A stretch of 64,000 nucleotides of DNA from Proteles cristata cristata (GCA_017311185.1 JAESUZ010003487.1:964001-1028000), one strand, 5' to 3'. Counted from the first letter of the stretch, positions 11,380 through 23,339 are shown. A program made the numbers and translations. Notes: generated by a model from the letters alone, not told the origin.

Positions 11380-11594
11380 GGGCGCCTGGGTGGCTTAGTC
11401 GGTTAAGCGTCTGACTTTCGCTTAGGTCATGATCTCGCGGTTCGTGGGTTTGAGCCCCGCGTCGGGCTCTGTGCTGACTGCCAGCTCGGAGCCTGGAGCC
11501 TGTTCAGTCTGTGACTCCCTCTCTCTCTGACCCTCCCCTGTTCACGCTGTCTGTCTCTCTCCTAGAAATAAATAAAACATTTAAAAAAAAAAAA
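11380..11594 (+). mobile_element. SINEC_Fc2-type felid SINE
   Basis: A complete copy with the B box (slightly altered, TTTGAGCCCCG), the CCTAGAAATAAATAAAACAT tail and a poly-A end. The 18-bp duplication AGAAGCAATGCATGGGTG is at 11362-11379 and 11595-11612 with no mismatch, indicating a young insertion. Confidence 0.95.
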
Positions 11595-11612
11595 AGAAGC
11601 AATGCATGGGTG

Positions 11613-12077
11613 TGTAGACGGGCTGGATGTGAAAGTCAGTGGCCACAGGAGAAATGCTGAAGACTGACCATTTGGAATATGTGGGCAAAGGACTTCCACC
11701 TGTCTGTGATGCTTTGGCGAATGCCACTGAGGTAATAACAAAGACCCACCTACTCTGAAATCACTCTCTTTCCTATTGGCAAACTTAAGAGCTTCAATTA
11801 TCATGATGCTGTAGTGGATACCACTAATCAGTTATTAGGAGAAATTATTGTTTGAAATCTTATCACCATGAGTAAGGAGAGTCCAAAAGGAGTCACAGTA
11901 TTCCTGTCACAGCACTTCCTGCACGGGCTTCCTTAAATAATCTTTCTTTAATATCAAATTCCTTTGAGGTCTTTAGAGGGCCTCTTCCTGCTTTCGTGCC
12001 AGAGTAAGTAGCTCTTTCCAACTCCGAGCCAAAGAGCTCATTGATTTCAAACGTTAGCGATAATTTCTGTCAAATCT
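11613..12077. other. Unassigned intergenic sequence
   Basis: No element recognised. Confidence 0.4.
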
Positions 12078-12205
12078 CATCTGCATAATCTCATTTAATC
12101 TTCACAAAGCTGTAGGATCTAAATACTCCATTGTCCCCATTATGAAGATGAGAAAACTGAGGATTAGAGAGATTAAGTAACTTGTGGATGGTTGTTCTGG
12201 TGTTA
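12078..12205 (-). mobile_element. MIR fragment
   Basis: ATCTCATTTAATCTTCACAA, then 'ccccattatgaagatgagaaaactgagg' and 'gagattaagtaacttg', form the MIR core in antisense ('atctcatttaatcctcacaa...aggaaactgaggcacagagaggttaagtaacttgcc'). The match is good for its age. Confidence 0.8.
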
Positions 12206-12603
12206 AGGGATGCCGACACTAAACACTGAATGGTCCTGTCTGCCTCCAAAGCCTGCACCTATGACCACAGTACACAGATGCTGTTCTGTGGCCCTGAGAG
12301 TTCCAGGGGTGTTGGGAGGCACTGGGCCTGCAGAAGCTAATCTCTTCCCAAGAATAAGGGACGGACCTTGAACTGGAGCTCACAATGCTGCACGCACGGC
12401 AGACATCTTGGAAGGAAGAACATGAACCAGAATGATTACTTTGCTTACTTTAAAGGGCTAGGTAATGAGCGAGACAGTCCTGCACTCTACTGGAGGCCGA
12501 ACAGGGCCAAATGTGCCTTAGATGGAGGTTATTATGGTACTTACAGCGCAACCCCCAAGAAAATCTGGGTGCACCAGAAACCCAACACTCAAATAGATAT
12601 CTC
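12206..12603. other. Unassigned intergenic sequence
   Basis: No repeat recognised. An 87-codon plus-strand frame at 12368-12631 runs into L2 sequence at its end and overlaps other frames, so coding is not supported. Confidence 0.4.
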
Positions 12604-12730
12604 CTTGCTAACTGTCTGTTTCCCTCACTAGAATGTGAATTCCATGAATACAGAGATAGTGTTGTGTCCAAGGGATGGAGAACAGGGTCTTTCAGTGAAT
12701 AGATAATCAGTCAATATTCTCAAGAAGTGA
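12604..12730 (+). mobile_element. L2 LINE 3' end
   Basis: TGTCTGTTTCCCTCACTAGA then ATGTGAATTCCATGAATACA and 'tttcagtgaatagat' match the L2 terminal sequence ('gtctgtctcccccactagaatgtaagctccatgagggc'). Confidence 0.65.
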
Positions 12731-13147
12731 ATCCCTGGTTCCCTTTAAGGGAAAGGGAACTTGATTCAAGTTCTCTTAGGTTAACATTGCAGAGAGAGCC
12801 TTTCAGCCATGTACAAAACCACCCAGTGTAGAGAGGGTTATGGGTACTAGGAGGCATCTGTGTGGAGATGTGGGTTGGCGTCCAGCTGAGGACCAGGAGT
12901 GGGGATGGGCAGGGCAGGCAGCAGATGGAGTGGAGCCCAGGGGGAGAGCTAGACCCAGGTTGAGCCGGTGGAACAGGAAGGAGACCTGAGGTCGCAGAAA
13001 GCCCAATGTCCCTTGTAGCCCCACATTCTGAATCCCCAGAGAAAAGGAAAAGTTCACAGAGTCCCTTTGGATCCCACCCCATTCCCTAGGCATGAACCGA
13101 GGGAAAGAGGTTACCGGAGAACTCAATAACAACATGGGATAATTGAC
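12731..13147. other. Unassigned intergenic sequence
   Basis: Moderately GC-rich with purine bias and two overlapping minus-strand frames of 110-120 codons. Neither resembles a known protein, and no splice context was recognised. Confidence 0.4.
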
Positions 13148-13325
13148 AGGTAGTGACTATGTAGGACACTCCAGGCACTGCTCTAAGCATATCATATGGG
13201 TGACTCCTTGAATCCTCACACCAACAACTGATTTAGAGAGAGGCTAAATCATCAGGGTTAGCCCGGGCAGAGCAGAGCCTGGATTTGAACCCAGGCTGAC
13301 TGGTTCAAGGGCCACTGCCCTTCAT
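13148..13325 (-). mobile_element. MIR element
   Basis: Antisense MIR order is clear. CCAGGCACTGCTCTAAGCAT is followed by 'gaatcctcacacc', and then TGGATTTGAACCCAGGCTGA near the tRNA-derived end. Confidence 0.8.
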
Positions 13326-13589
13326 GACAAGGTCTCAGATGATGGTAAGGGCATCTATCCACCCCGTCCTAGGAGGGTGCCTGGATCAGACAAGACGGTG
13401 CTGGTAATTCAGACCGATGCTGTCTCAACAATGGGTAGTGGAGGAGAAAACAGGGATTTATTCACGTGACGAGAATTAAGTTTTCCTAAAGTTATCACAC
13501 AAAGTCTCGAGGCCATGTCTTCCCTGTAGGGTTTCTTTCCTTTTTGGAATAAGATACACAGAAACAATTACATAGGGTTCTTGGGACAC

Positions 13590-13715
13590 CTGCCTGGGTC
13601 AGGGGTGTCCCTTTGTTGAACTCATGAGCACCCACAGTGTAACACGTACCATTCTAGGTCAAGGGGACACTCAGGAGAATTAGATGGCCTGGCCCTCAAT
13701 ATCGTTTCGGGGCAG
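13590..13715 (-). mobile_element. L2 LINE 3'-end remnant (tentative)
   Basis: 'gagcacccacagtgtaacacgtaccattctaggtcaagg...' resembles the inverted L2 terminus ('gagcgcctactatgtgccaggcactgttctaggtgctgg'). It is short and diverged. Confidence 0.4.
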
Positions 13716-13853
13716 TGAGGCAGTCGGCACCTCACACACATTAACTCAGGGCAATAGAAAAGTGGCATGTTCGCAAAGACAACACCTTGTTTCTAAGAGG
13801 CTCCCATAACAGCAGAAGTGGAGGGAAGGGAGTTAACTCAGAAACAAGAGTCT

Positions 13854-14075
13854 CAGAGGGCCTGGGTGGCTCAGTCCATTAAGCATCAGACTTCAGCTCA
13901 GGTCATGATCCCACTGTTCCTGAGTTTGAGCCTGGCGTCAGGCTCTGTGCTGACAGTGCGGTGCTTGGAGCCTTCTTGGATTCTGTGTCTCCCTCTCTCT
14001 CTGCCCCTCCCCCATTCACACTCTGTCTCTCTCAAAAACAAATAAACACTAAAAAAAAAGAGAGAGAGAGAGAGA
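13854..14075 (+). mobile_element. SINEC_Fc-type felid SINE
   Basis: The head 'gagggcctgggtggctcagtcc' has lost a few bases. The B box is degraded (GAGTTTGAGCC), the CT body is complete, and the AAACAAATAAACACT tail is extended by an (AG)n run at 14059-14077. Flanks GAAACAAGAGTCT (13841) and GAAACAAAAGAGTCT (14076) are near-duplicates. Confidence 0.9.
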
Positions 14076-14454
14076 GAAACAAAAGAGTCTTTACCAAAGC
14101 CTGCCCAAAGGGCTTTTTTCTATCTTAAAAATACACGAGACCACACACACGGCCACACAGCCCCCGCCCCACCACACTCACCCACACACCTGTGCCACTA
14201 CACCTATTTACATACACAAAAGTCACGCTTCCTTCTATCTCTGTGAGCCTGAGGAAAGAACCATACCTGGGTAGATTTCAAAATCAGAAAAGGACCATAC
14301 CTGGTGGCAAACACACACACACACAAAAAAATTCTTTTTATAGAAACACGAAATTAAACTTTATAGCTCAGTAATACATAGTTAAAATCAAACCCTGTTG
14401 AACCACTATGTTTCCTACAAGGCACTGCCCAGAATCCTCTGCCAGCTGGCCGGG

Positions 14455-14482
<28 letters not shown>
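14455..14482 (+). repeat. (GT)14 microsatellite
   Basis: An uninterrupted GT dinucleotide run. Short (CA) tracts also occur near 14307-14324. Confidence 0.95.
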
Positions 14483-14485
<3 letters not shown>

Positions 14486-16730
14486 GCTGTTACGTTTGGG
14501 GAGTTTTCCCCACACCAGACATTTTTCTCAGCGCTGCGGGCTGCTCGCACAGCGCTGCCGGGGCACCTGCGGGATCAGTCCATTTGCACAAGCAGCTTCC
14601 CAAGCGGATGACGTAGCTGCCCTTCTGTTGTTCCCAAAGACCAACATCTGTCAGAGATCAGCATGTGCATCCGCGTATTAAAGCGCTCACTGTTCTAAAG
14701 CCCTGCACTTACTTTTCCCTTGGGTAAACAGAGCCAATAATGGATAAATACTCCGGGATCAAATATCCTTAAACTATTGGAGAGAGCTGCGAGCGCAGAC
14801 TTTAATCCACATCAGAAGTGAGGAAAAAAAAAAAAAGATGAGAGGCTCTCCGCATCTTGAGTGAGGGGTCTAGAGGTGGTTGATGCCACTGGCCATCCGA
14901 CGTCTTGGGAAGCATCTTGATGAATGTCGGTGGGGAAAGGGCATTTAGGAGCTTTGGCTGGGTGTATTTAAATGCATCAAAAGGTTAAATATGGCATGAT
15001 CTTTGCTTTCTTCAGAAAATAGTATTGGATCTTTTTGCTGACATCCTCTACATTAGGCGGATCCCACATTCTCTGTAACCATACACCAAAAAGATGTCTA
15101 GCAATGTCCTACTAATTGCATTTCGAGGCAAGCCCCAAGAGGAAGATGAACTTTGGACTGGCTGACGGTCTTGGCCTTTGAGTCCACAGTTGGCCTTCTA
15201 ATGGCTGAGCCAGCCCCACAGGGAAAACACACAGCTTGAGTTTATCTTTCAAGTGTAAACTTCTGAGGATGAACACTTCAGACACTCAGGAATTCCAGTC
15301 TCATACACGGGCATGATGCATTTCATAATTTCTATACAACTTGCCTCATTTAAAAGAAATCCTCTAACCTTTGAGATAGTTTTGCCTGGAAAGATGCACT
15401 TATCCAAACTTTATCACCACATGCAGTCATACTATTATTTTCTGATCTGCTTAAAAAGAAAGACCATTCGGCATTCGAGATTAGAAATTTTATTTTTGTT
15501 ACTTCAAAAGGTTAGAGATGTTCTCCTGTTACTTAAAAAAATGTCTATAAACTTATAAAAAAATGTTATAAACATGAACTGCTGCTCATCATAGGCTTGT
15601 ATCTCTCTTCCCTAAACCATCTGAGTCTATTTTTGAATTATCCATGTTCAGAAACCTCAAAATGAGTTTAAGTATATGGCTGGTGGCTATAGTGGTAAAC
15701 TGCCAGTAGGAAAGGAGAAGGGGAAATTCCAAGTAAGACACTCCTCAGAAACAGGCTGACACCATCCATGGAAGAGCCACGCAGATGTCTGCACTATATT
15801 GTTCTCTGCCTCCAAAACGCCAGCTATACACGGGCAGCCCCCATATGTCCTTTCTAAGAGCTGAGACCTCGCCCTTATTCAGCCTTACCAGGATAGCACC
15901 CGAATAACCTGCCAAGTGGACAAATCAAAACATTACCTATACTTGAGTAAGAGAAGCAGGGAAGCATCAAAGCGTTCAGTCTAACACAACCCTGGGTTCC
16001 CAGCTATCTCCTCCATAAGACTGAGCTGTTAGCATGATGCCAGAAGAAAATGGGAAACACAGAAAGCAAAGCCTGTGAACCCCATGGCACTTGTTTTCTA
16101 ATGGATAAGATAATATCTCAGTCTTGAGAAGTCAATGAGAGAATAACAACACAACGATCCTATAAACAATTAATGAGCTGGATGTATAACCGATTATACT
16201 AAAATTACCAATGACCAAGAAGACAGAGACAGCAATAAATAAACGAAATTGCCGTCACTCTTAAAAACTCTTCATTCTTATTGCTCGCGCTTTTGCAAAT
16301 GGGTCCTTTCCATTTATGTAGTGAAGATAAACAAACGGATGTGCACACACGGGTAAGACACAACAGTGATAAGACAGTGTCATTTTTAAGCGCACTCAAC
16401 GAAATAACTCCTTCTTTTATTGCATAGCTCCACGGACTTGTTGATTTCCTTCTGGGAAAATTTATTTCTGTGCCTTCCATCTTCCTCAGAACCAGAGATC
16501 TTCTCATCCAGGTTTGCATGTATTTTCTCACGTAATATTCACAGTCCACAAGTTGATGATGATTATTATTTTAGAATGAACAAAGGGAAAGCTTACAAAG
16601 TTAGGAAAAATGTGTGTGCCCAGTATACAGAGTTAGGTCTCTAATCCAGGCTTATCTGCACCCTATGTCTAGTGTCTTAGCACATTCTGTTTTCCCTTCC
16701 AGAGAAATGGACTCCGGACTTCTCATCACC
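14483..16730. other. 2.2-kb repeat-free unique sequence
   Basis: No SINE, LINE, LTR or microsatellite is recognised. The frames in it (up to 114 codons at 16205-16549, minus) have no recognisable domains. The start of the interval (14530-14590) has a small CpG cluster. Confidence 0.4.
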
Positions 16731-16741
16731 AAGAGCCTCTT

Positions 16742-16972
16742 TTTTTTTTTTTTTTTAATTGTTTCAATGTTTAATTTTGAGAAAGAGAAAGAAAGACAGA
16801 GTGTGAACAGGAGAGGGGCAGAGAAAGAGGGAGACACAGAATCTGAAGCAGGCCCCATCCAGGCCCTGAGCTGTCAACATAGAGCCTAACGTAGGGCTCA
16901 AACCCACAAGCTGTGAGATCATGACCTGACCCGAAGTCAGTGGCTTAACAGACTGAGCCACCCAGGCACCCC
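16742..16972 (-). mobile_element. SINEC_Fc-type felid SINE
   Basis: Poly-T leads into a reversed CT body (gaga-rich). Reversed B-box sequence GGGCTCAAACCCACAAGC shows CpG decay, and the head ends with CACCCC at 16972. The duplication AAGAGCCTCTT is at 16731-16741 and 16973-16983. Confidence 0.92.
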
Positions 16973-16983
16973 AAGAGCCTCTT

Positions 16984-17519
16984 GTTAATGTATTATTTCT
17001 CTCCCATTGGACCCAAGTTTTGATAAAATTTTGACCAGCAAGCAAGTTTTAAAAATTAAATGACAGCTAATTCCTCATTTGTAGTCTTAAAAAAAAATTG
17101 TTAAAATACAAGGGTCTGACCACCATGGGCTACTACTGAGCCGATACCATTTCAGAGGGTTTCCTGAAAGACATTCTTATTAGTCTATCCAATTCCTGGC
17201 GTTTAAATGTGTCATCTACATTGTTAGGCTTTTTAGAATATTAAAAAGCGCCGCCCTGCCCTGTCGGCCTCTGGGGACCACTTGCCTCTAACCTGTCATT
17301 GGAGGACAAACCAGATTCTGTTTAAATAACAGAAGCAGAAGATGTGCTTGTTGTGTCCTGAGAAACCATCACCTTGAGTCAGAAATCCTTTCACAGACCA
17401 GTGTAAGTCCCTCCCTCTCCCGCTCCAGTCTAAGCCCGTTTCCTCCTCTGGCCTCGGGAGAAATAGGAACAGCTGCTGGGCATCTTTTGATGCCCCTTGT
17501 GACCCAGGCTGGTTTGTCT
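16984..17519. other. Unassigned intergenic sequence
   Basis: No element recognised. Confidence 0.4.
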
Positions 17520-17730
17520 TCATTGTCCGTGAACCACGCCGTCAGCCACGGCGGGCACACTGCCGCTGACCTGCGGGTTTGTTATCCCAGCGTATTCCTG
17601 CATACGCTGCGGGGTCGCTTGGCGGTGTGCAGGCCGGCACTGAGATTCTGGGAGCCGGACCCTAAAGCTCCAGCCTGAAACGGAACTCACAGCACGGCTC
17701 GCATTCCTCCTGGAGCCCTGGGCGCAGGCT
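17520..17730. other. Short CpG-dense patch
   Basis: About 18 CpGs in roughly 205 bp with GC around 62%, so observed/expected is near 0.9 by hand count. This is unusual beside the CpG-poor flanks. It is shorter than the usual CpG-island minimum. No exon, TATA box or repeat was recognised here. Confidence 0.45.
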
Positions 17731-18471
17731 GGGGAAGGACCAAAATCTGATATCGTGATAACTGAGACTAATATCTGTTGCTGCTTATTCCAGTTGCATT
17801 TAGGACTTTTGGAAATGCTTGTCTTGGGCCACAGTCCTATTACCAGCTGGGGTCAAAATACACCAGATGATGGATTCGTATTTCCATCTAATTCATTACA
17901 CTGATGGCGTTTATGAAGCATCTGGAATTGAGCCTACTAAGGGGGAGTCCTAAAATACCCATCCAGAATAATGACAGAATTGTTTTTCTGTTGATCAGTC
18001 AAATTGTGCCCAATTGGGGCCTGTTTCAGTTCTCATCAATTCCACTTTTAATGTCCTACTGACAAATAAAAATACAGATATGAAAATAACATTTGGCCCC
18101 ACTCCTAAAGAATCCTCAGGAGAACTCCAGAAAGGGATTTATCTATCTCCATACACCTCAAAGAATCCAAAATCCATGTCTTCCAGAAAAAAGTCTTTCC
18201 CTTTTCTTGTGTTGTTTTGGATCTCCAACTTTGCGACATCAAATAATGGTTGTAACAATACTGAGAATAAATTTCCATCTTTCACACATCAACTTCCCAA
18301 GTCTATTTGCTGTCTCCCGAAAGGAAGCAAAACAGAACAAGTATTCCCCAAACGCATACACTCTAACTTCTAGGGGAAAAGAAATAAATCACCCAGAGGT
18401 AGCATCAGTGGCATTAACTTCAATCAACCCAAGTTCTTCAAAGTCAAGTTTCTGATAAGAGCTGTATACAT

Positions 18472-18473
<2 letters not shown>
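17731..18473. other. Unassigned intergenic sequence
   Basis: Two overlapping plus-strand frames of 119-120 codons (18014-18455) have no recognisable protein family and mutually incompatible frames. I treat them as chance. Confidence 0.4.

Positions 18474-18505
<32 letters not shown>
18474..18505 (+). repeat. (GA)n microsatellite
   Basis: A GA run of about 32 bp, followed by imperfect purine sequence and an A run near 18543-18555. The arrangement suggests a decayed SINE or poly-A tail, but no SINE body is attached. Confidence 0.85.
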
Positions 18506-18511
<6 letters not shown>

Positions 18512-18622
18512 GAGAAGAAATAAACAAAACAAGCTGTACCTTAAAAAAAAAAAAAAGAAGAGCTATATACAATCACATACGACCAAGGGCAAATTATAAG
18601 TCAGTTCTTTTGAAAAGTTTTC

Positions 18623-18815
18623 TTTTTTTTTTTTTGGTTTGTTTGTCTATTCATTTATTCAGGAGGGCAGAGAGAGAGGGAGACAGAATCTTAAGCAGCC
18701 CCCATTCTGTCAGTGTGAAGCCTGATGTGGGGGTCAAACCCATGAACTCTGAGATCATGACCTGAGCCAAAATCAAGAGTCAGATGCTTAACAGACTGAG
18801 CCAACCAGGTGCCCC
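18623..18815 (-). mobile_element. SINEC_Fc-type felid SINE (diverged)
   Basis: A T-rich start is followed by reversed CT body, reversed B box GGGTCAAACCCATGAACT, and the head ending GTGCCCC at 18815. The flanks (GAAAAGTTTTC near 18612, AAAAAGCTTTTG near 18817) are an imperfect duplication. The body between tail and B box is shortened. Confidence 0.88.
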
Positions 18816-18816
18816 T

Positions 18817-19324
18817 AAAAAGCTTTTGAGAACAAAGCTGTCCTTTGCTCCACAACCTTAAGTTTTTATGAAAATTCTCAACATTTTTTTTGCCACTTTT
18901 TATTTCCCTTTGGCTTCTGAGCCTCCACAAAAAGCTTTCTATGCTCATTTTCTTTTAATTATTAGAATAAACATCAACCGGAAGAGATTTGCTGAAAATG
19001 GAAGCTAAAAGTTGGCTTTCCTATTGAAAATGACTTCCTAAAAGCCAGGATTCAGAATGGAAATCCAGTGAACTTAACTTGACTGAACCTTCTAAAAAAC
19101 CTACACACCTTCCACAAACATTTAAAGGGGTAAATTGCAATCTATCTACATTTCTAATTCCATATAGTCACAAAAGGAAAGTTTCTTTATGAGTGTTTTT
19201 ATTGAAAATTAACAACTTCATCCTGCTCCCAAGTAAAATGAAGCAAGGATAATGACCTTGATCCATATATAATTTTATGATGCTACAATGAGGTAAGTCC
19301 TGGTACTTGAAAGAGGAAACTATC
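18817..19324. other. Unassigned intergenic sequence
   Basis: No element recognised. Confidence 0.4.
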
Positions 19325-19855
19325 CTTTCATGGATACAGTGGGTTGATTGGTACCCTTCTCACCACACTCCCCCACCTCCCCCCCACTGCCCCAGTATAT
19401 CCATGGAAACTGCAAATGCTAACTTATTTGTAAAAATAGTCTTTGTAGATGTAGTTAACCAATGTGAATTATCTAGGTGGGCTCTAAATCCAATGACAAG
19501 TGTCTGTATAGGAGACATAAAGAGGAAAGACACATGGATAGAAGAAAAGATGGCCATGTGAAGACAGAAGCAGAGATTGGAGCTATGTACCCTAAATCAC
19601 CTGGAGAAGAAGGTGATGTGACCACGGGGGTGGAGATAGGAGTGATGTAGTCATAAGCCCAGAAACACCTGGGGCTACCAGAATTTGGAAGAGGAAAGAA
19701 ACAGAAGCTCCCACAGAGCTTTCAGAAGAAACTCATCCCTGCTGACACTTGATGTTGGACTTCTGACTCCGAGAACTGTGAGAGAATTACCTCTGTTGTG
19801 TCAAGTCACCAAGTTTGTGGGATGTTGCAGCAGCTCCGGGAAATTAATAAAATGA
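19325..19855 (+). mobile_element. Ancient LTR-like element (MaLR/MLT1-like, class tentative)
   Basis: In order, this carries TAGTCTTTGTAGATGTAGTT, 'gggctctaaatccaatgacaagtgtctg', 'ggccatgtgaagacagaagcagagattgg', 'gctgacacttgatgttggacttctgactccgagaactgtgag', and 'aagtcaccaagtttgtgggatgttgcagcagc', ending with a polyadenylation-like AATTAATAAAATG. This block order belongs to a widespread eutherian LTR-like repeat that I remember as MaLR-related. The family name is uncertain but the repeat status is fairly secure. Confidence 0.5.
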
Positions 19856-19959
19856 TTTTTCTAAAGCAACCATCCTAATAACCAAATTTAATCGTACAGC
19901 CAAATCTATACAGATTTTTCCATGAATCAGTAAAATGAATAGCTGGGGAAAAAATGATC

Positions 19960-20130
19960 CAACTACAGTTTTGTCATTCATAAACCAAGTACGTACTCAG
20001 CTCTCATGCGCCAAGCTTCAGGGATAAAATTGTGAGCGAAAATCAACCTAGTCCCTGCCCTCCCAGACTTTACAGGTCAGTGGAGAGACACAGACATCCA
20101 GTGAACAGGCACATAGTCAGATGGGAAACT
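19960..20130 (-). mobile_element. L2 LINE 3' end
   Basis: 'cagctctcatgcgccaagcttcagggataaaattgtgagc...' followed by TAGTCCCTGCCCTCCCAGAC is the inverted L2 terminus ('gtgccaggcactg...ggggatacagcagtgaac...ccctgccctcatggag'). A 112-codon frame (20032-20370) starts inside it and is not considered a gene. Confidence 0.6.
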
Positions 20131-20689
20131 CGGACTATGGAGAGTATTTCTGAGGGACACCGCATGGTTGGCTCTGTCATTACTGTGTCTACCATATCCT
20201 TGCTGGGTGACTACACCTGTTACTATCACTTGTGCACTTTCTCAATTGCTAAGTATCTTTACCAGTGCTCACCTTTCCTGAAAGAATGGGATCCACCCAC
20301 TGCCTCTGAATCTCCCCCTGCTACTCTGTGGGCTGCTGTCAAACTACCGTCTGTATACATGACTGTATAGAAACTGCTCTCTGGGAAAAAGTCATAAAGC
20401 ACTTTTCTAGAGGTAATGCAATGTCATGAAGACAGCACGAGCTTTGATTTTTGTTCACACTCAAGTTCTACCTGACCAACGTGGATATCTCCATCTTTCA
20501 GGCTTGCACTCTTCCTCTCTTTTCTGTCTCTGCCTCCTGCCCAGTTTTTCTCAGGCACCTTTAGGGGAATCTCTTCTCCCCATGCTTCCAATATAGAGTT
20601 CTCCAGGATCGTAGTCTTATTCTCACTTTTTCCTCTTCTATACACTCTTCTAGGTTATTTGATCAATTCCATGGCATCAAATATGCTAA
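20131..20689. other. Unassigned intergenic sequence
   Basis: No element recognised. Confidence 0.4.
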
Positions 20690-20880
20690 ATACATGATAG
20701 CTTATATATACATAGATACGCACATATACATAAACACAGTCATGTATATTATACTTGCAATATATATAATATATATGACCATATACATGTACATTTGTAT
20801 ATGTATAACCTATATGATAATATCACGCAAATCTCTATCCTGAATGAACATCCATATATATCTGTTTATCTCTAGATATT
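20690..20880. repeat. AT-rich low-complexity tract
   Basis: Irregular alternating TATA/CATA sequence (for example ATATATAATATATATGACC near 20761). This is a degraded (TA)/(CATA) simple repeat with no regulatory claim. Confidence 0.8.
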
Positions 20881-21600
20881 TCCACTGAGATATATCACTA
20901 TCATTTCAAACTCAGCATCTCCATAGGTAAATTTGAGGTCTTCCCCTAAACCTGCTTCTCCTCTTTTTTACCTACAGGAGACAATGTGTCACCTTCAGCT
21001 TTCCTTTTAGTTACCGGAGCCAAAAGACTAAAGACTATTCTATACTTCTCTTCCTTCACATCACGTCTAGTTATCAAGTCTTTTTAAAAAAATTTTTTTA
21101 ATGTTTCTTTTAATTTATTTCTAAGAGAGAGAGAGAGCGAGAGCATGAGCAAGGGACGGTCAGAGAGACAGGGATGTACAGAATATGGAACAGGCTTCAG
21201 ACTCCAAGCTGGCAGTCAGCACAGAGCCCAACGTGAGGCTCAAACCCATGAACCGTGAGATCATGACCTGAGCTGAAGTCAGACGCTCAACCTACTGAGT
21301 TACCAAGTCTTAATCCTTCTACTTCTAAGTCTTCCTGACATGCATCTTATCTCCTTCTCCCTGCCCTGTCTTCATTCAAACTCCTATTATTTTTTTCACA
21401 TGGATCCCTGAAATGGCCCCTTAAGGCACTTCCTTGCTCCCAGACCCTCCTTAAAATGTACATGTCAAATCTATCACTCCTCCAGTCCCTCTCCAACCTG
21501 GCCACCAGGGTAATAATTCATAAATGCAAATATGATTTGCCATTGAAGATGATTCACTCTCACTCTCAGCTGAAACTTTTTGGGTTTACTATTAACCTTC
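20881..21600 (+). mobile_element. L2 LINE fragment, split by a SINE
   Basis: CATTTCAAACTCAGCATCTC and 'cttcccctaaacctgcttctcc' match L2 'ggcatctcaaacttaacatg...cctgctcctcc'. After the SINE at 21083-21299, 'cactcctccagtccctctccaacctggccaccagggtaataattc' continues the L2 series. The collinear order across the SINE supports a single L2 copy. Confidence 0.55.
21083..21299 (-). mobile_element. Felid SINE (Fc2-like), inserted in L2
   Basis: The reversed tail ATTTATTTCTAAGAGAGAGA and 'ggcagtcagcacagagccc' are shared with Fc2. The B box is decayed (GGCTCAAACCCATGAACC). The tRNA-like head is cut short, ending at 'cctactgagtta' without the usual GCGCCCC. Flanks TTATCAAGTCTT (21071) and TTACCAAGTCTT (21300) look like a duplication with one mismatch. 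Confidence 0.88.
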
Positions 21601-22984
21601 CTCACAAAAGTTAAACCTTGTATCAAAGCATATAAGGCACTTACAGGGCACTAAAGAAATGTTAGTTTTACTACATATTTTCATTTCCCTATATATTTAT
21701 AACTAATAGTAAGGGAGGTTTTACTGTTTAACAAAAAAAGTTTAAAGGTCATAGTACATCATAATGTCTTCCCATTGGTTATTAACGTGCTTTGTTTGAC
21801 TTCAACTCACACATTGTACAAAGCCAGGACTGCCTATATATATCCGTGACTTGACCATGCTTCTTTTTCTTGATAATTCAGTAATAGCCACTAATGATTT
21901 GAATAATTAGGCAATATGAAATATGTGATAACAAATATAGAAAATTAAAAAATATAGATAATGTTCAATAGTACAATCACATGCTATTTATCCAAGTAGC
22001 CAATCACAGCATTTAAAAATGTTAGGAAATAGACAATCATTGTCTAGCTGCTAGAGAATTCTGAAGGCTCAATAAGAAGGCTGAGGGCATTTCTAGTATC
22101 TTCCCTAGCTACTAAAAGTAAAGATACTCTGTCAAGAAGCACATGAGATTAGACCGAGACCTTTCTTAGACAAGCTAGAAATCCTTCTGTACTTAGCTCC
22201 CTCCCCAGACGCGAAATCTGGAGCGAGGGTAGAAGCTAAAGAGAAGCGTGGATTCCAGGACCAGAAGCAACAGGAACAGCCATGAGACAAGCCCCTGAGC
22301 ACCTCTTGCTGAAACTGCAGGGTGTCTTCTGCCCGTGTGCACGGGACGCCGGCAGAGGTGGTGGCGTGGAATGGATATGCTGGAGGAACTCACTTACCTT
22401 TCTCTTTTCTCACTTCATAGGCTTGGTACAATCATTGCCCACCCCGTCCCTAGAAATGGGCAAAAACATCCCCAAACCCAGTACTGATGTCCTTGGATAT
22501 TAGGAAAGTTCAAGAGCCCTGCGTGTTGAGACAGTTAATAAAAGCGGCAGTGAGTGCCCACCAAGGAGATGCCCTCGGGCACCTCATTCTCCGATCCCTT
22601 TTCATCCAAACCAGCATGGCTGTTAGAACACCACCTAAGGACGCTACCTTTTCCTAGTGCTGCGTCTTCCTAATAAGTATGGAAAGGTGAAATCTTGCTC
22701 AAGAGAGTTACAGGGTGCGGGGGCAGTAACAGGACTTCAGTGGGGGATTTGGGCCTCTCCTCCTTGAGCTCACCCTGGCCCTTCTCTTTAAGCTCAACAG
22801 AACTGATACAGTTTAGAACATTGGACTTCAGTTCCTTCCCCGTGCATGTGTTCTTTCTGGCTGAGTGCCTGACACTAAGGTCTATCATAAAACCAAATAG
22901 CTCAGACGACAATGATACTACTAAAGCAAAAATCTATCTGCTTGATTGATTTGCTATATTGTAACATATAGTAAAGAGAAAAAG
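21601..22984. other. Unassigned intergenic sequence
   Basis: About 1.4 kb with no recognised repeat. The middle (22190-22400) is somewhat GC-richer. No exon can be supported. Confidence 0.4.
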
Positions 22985-23002
22985 GGAAGATTCTAAAATC
23001 TT

Positions 23003-23222
23003 TTTTTTTTAAATATTTTTATTTATTTCTAGGAGAAAGACAGAGAGACAGAGTGAGCAGGGGAGGGTCAGAGAGAGAGGGGGACACAGAATCTGAAACA
23101 GGCTCCAGGCTCCGAGCTGGCAGTCAGCACAGAGCCCGACGCGGGGCTCGAACCCACGAACCGCGAGATCATGACCTAAGCGAAAGTTGGACGCTTAACC
23201 GACTAAGCCACCCAGGCACCCC
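23003..23222 (-). mobile_element. SINEC_Fc2-type felid SINE, well preserved
   Basis: Reversed tail, CT body, intact B box (GGGCTCGAACCCACGAACC) and head ending CACCCC. The 18-bp duplication GGAAGATTCTAAAATCTT at 22985-23002 and 23223-23240 is exact. CpGs are retained in the B-box region (GACGCGGGGCTCGAACC), consistent with a young copy. Confidence 0.96.
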
Positions 23223-23339
23223 GGAAGATTCTAAAATCTTACTGAGAGAAATAATATAAACAAGATTTATCTATAGTACATTTACCAACAACAATACTGG
23301 CTGCATAATACAGTAACATTTTACTATCTTAAGGGAAAA

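Noticed and set aside
14457..14681. Overlapping frames of 67-74 codons starting in Cys/Val repeats
   Set aside because: They begin in the (GT)14 tract and show no domain.
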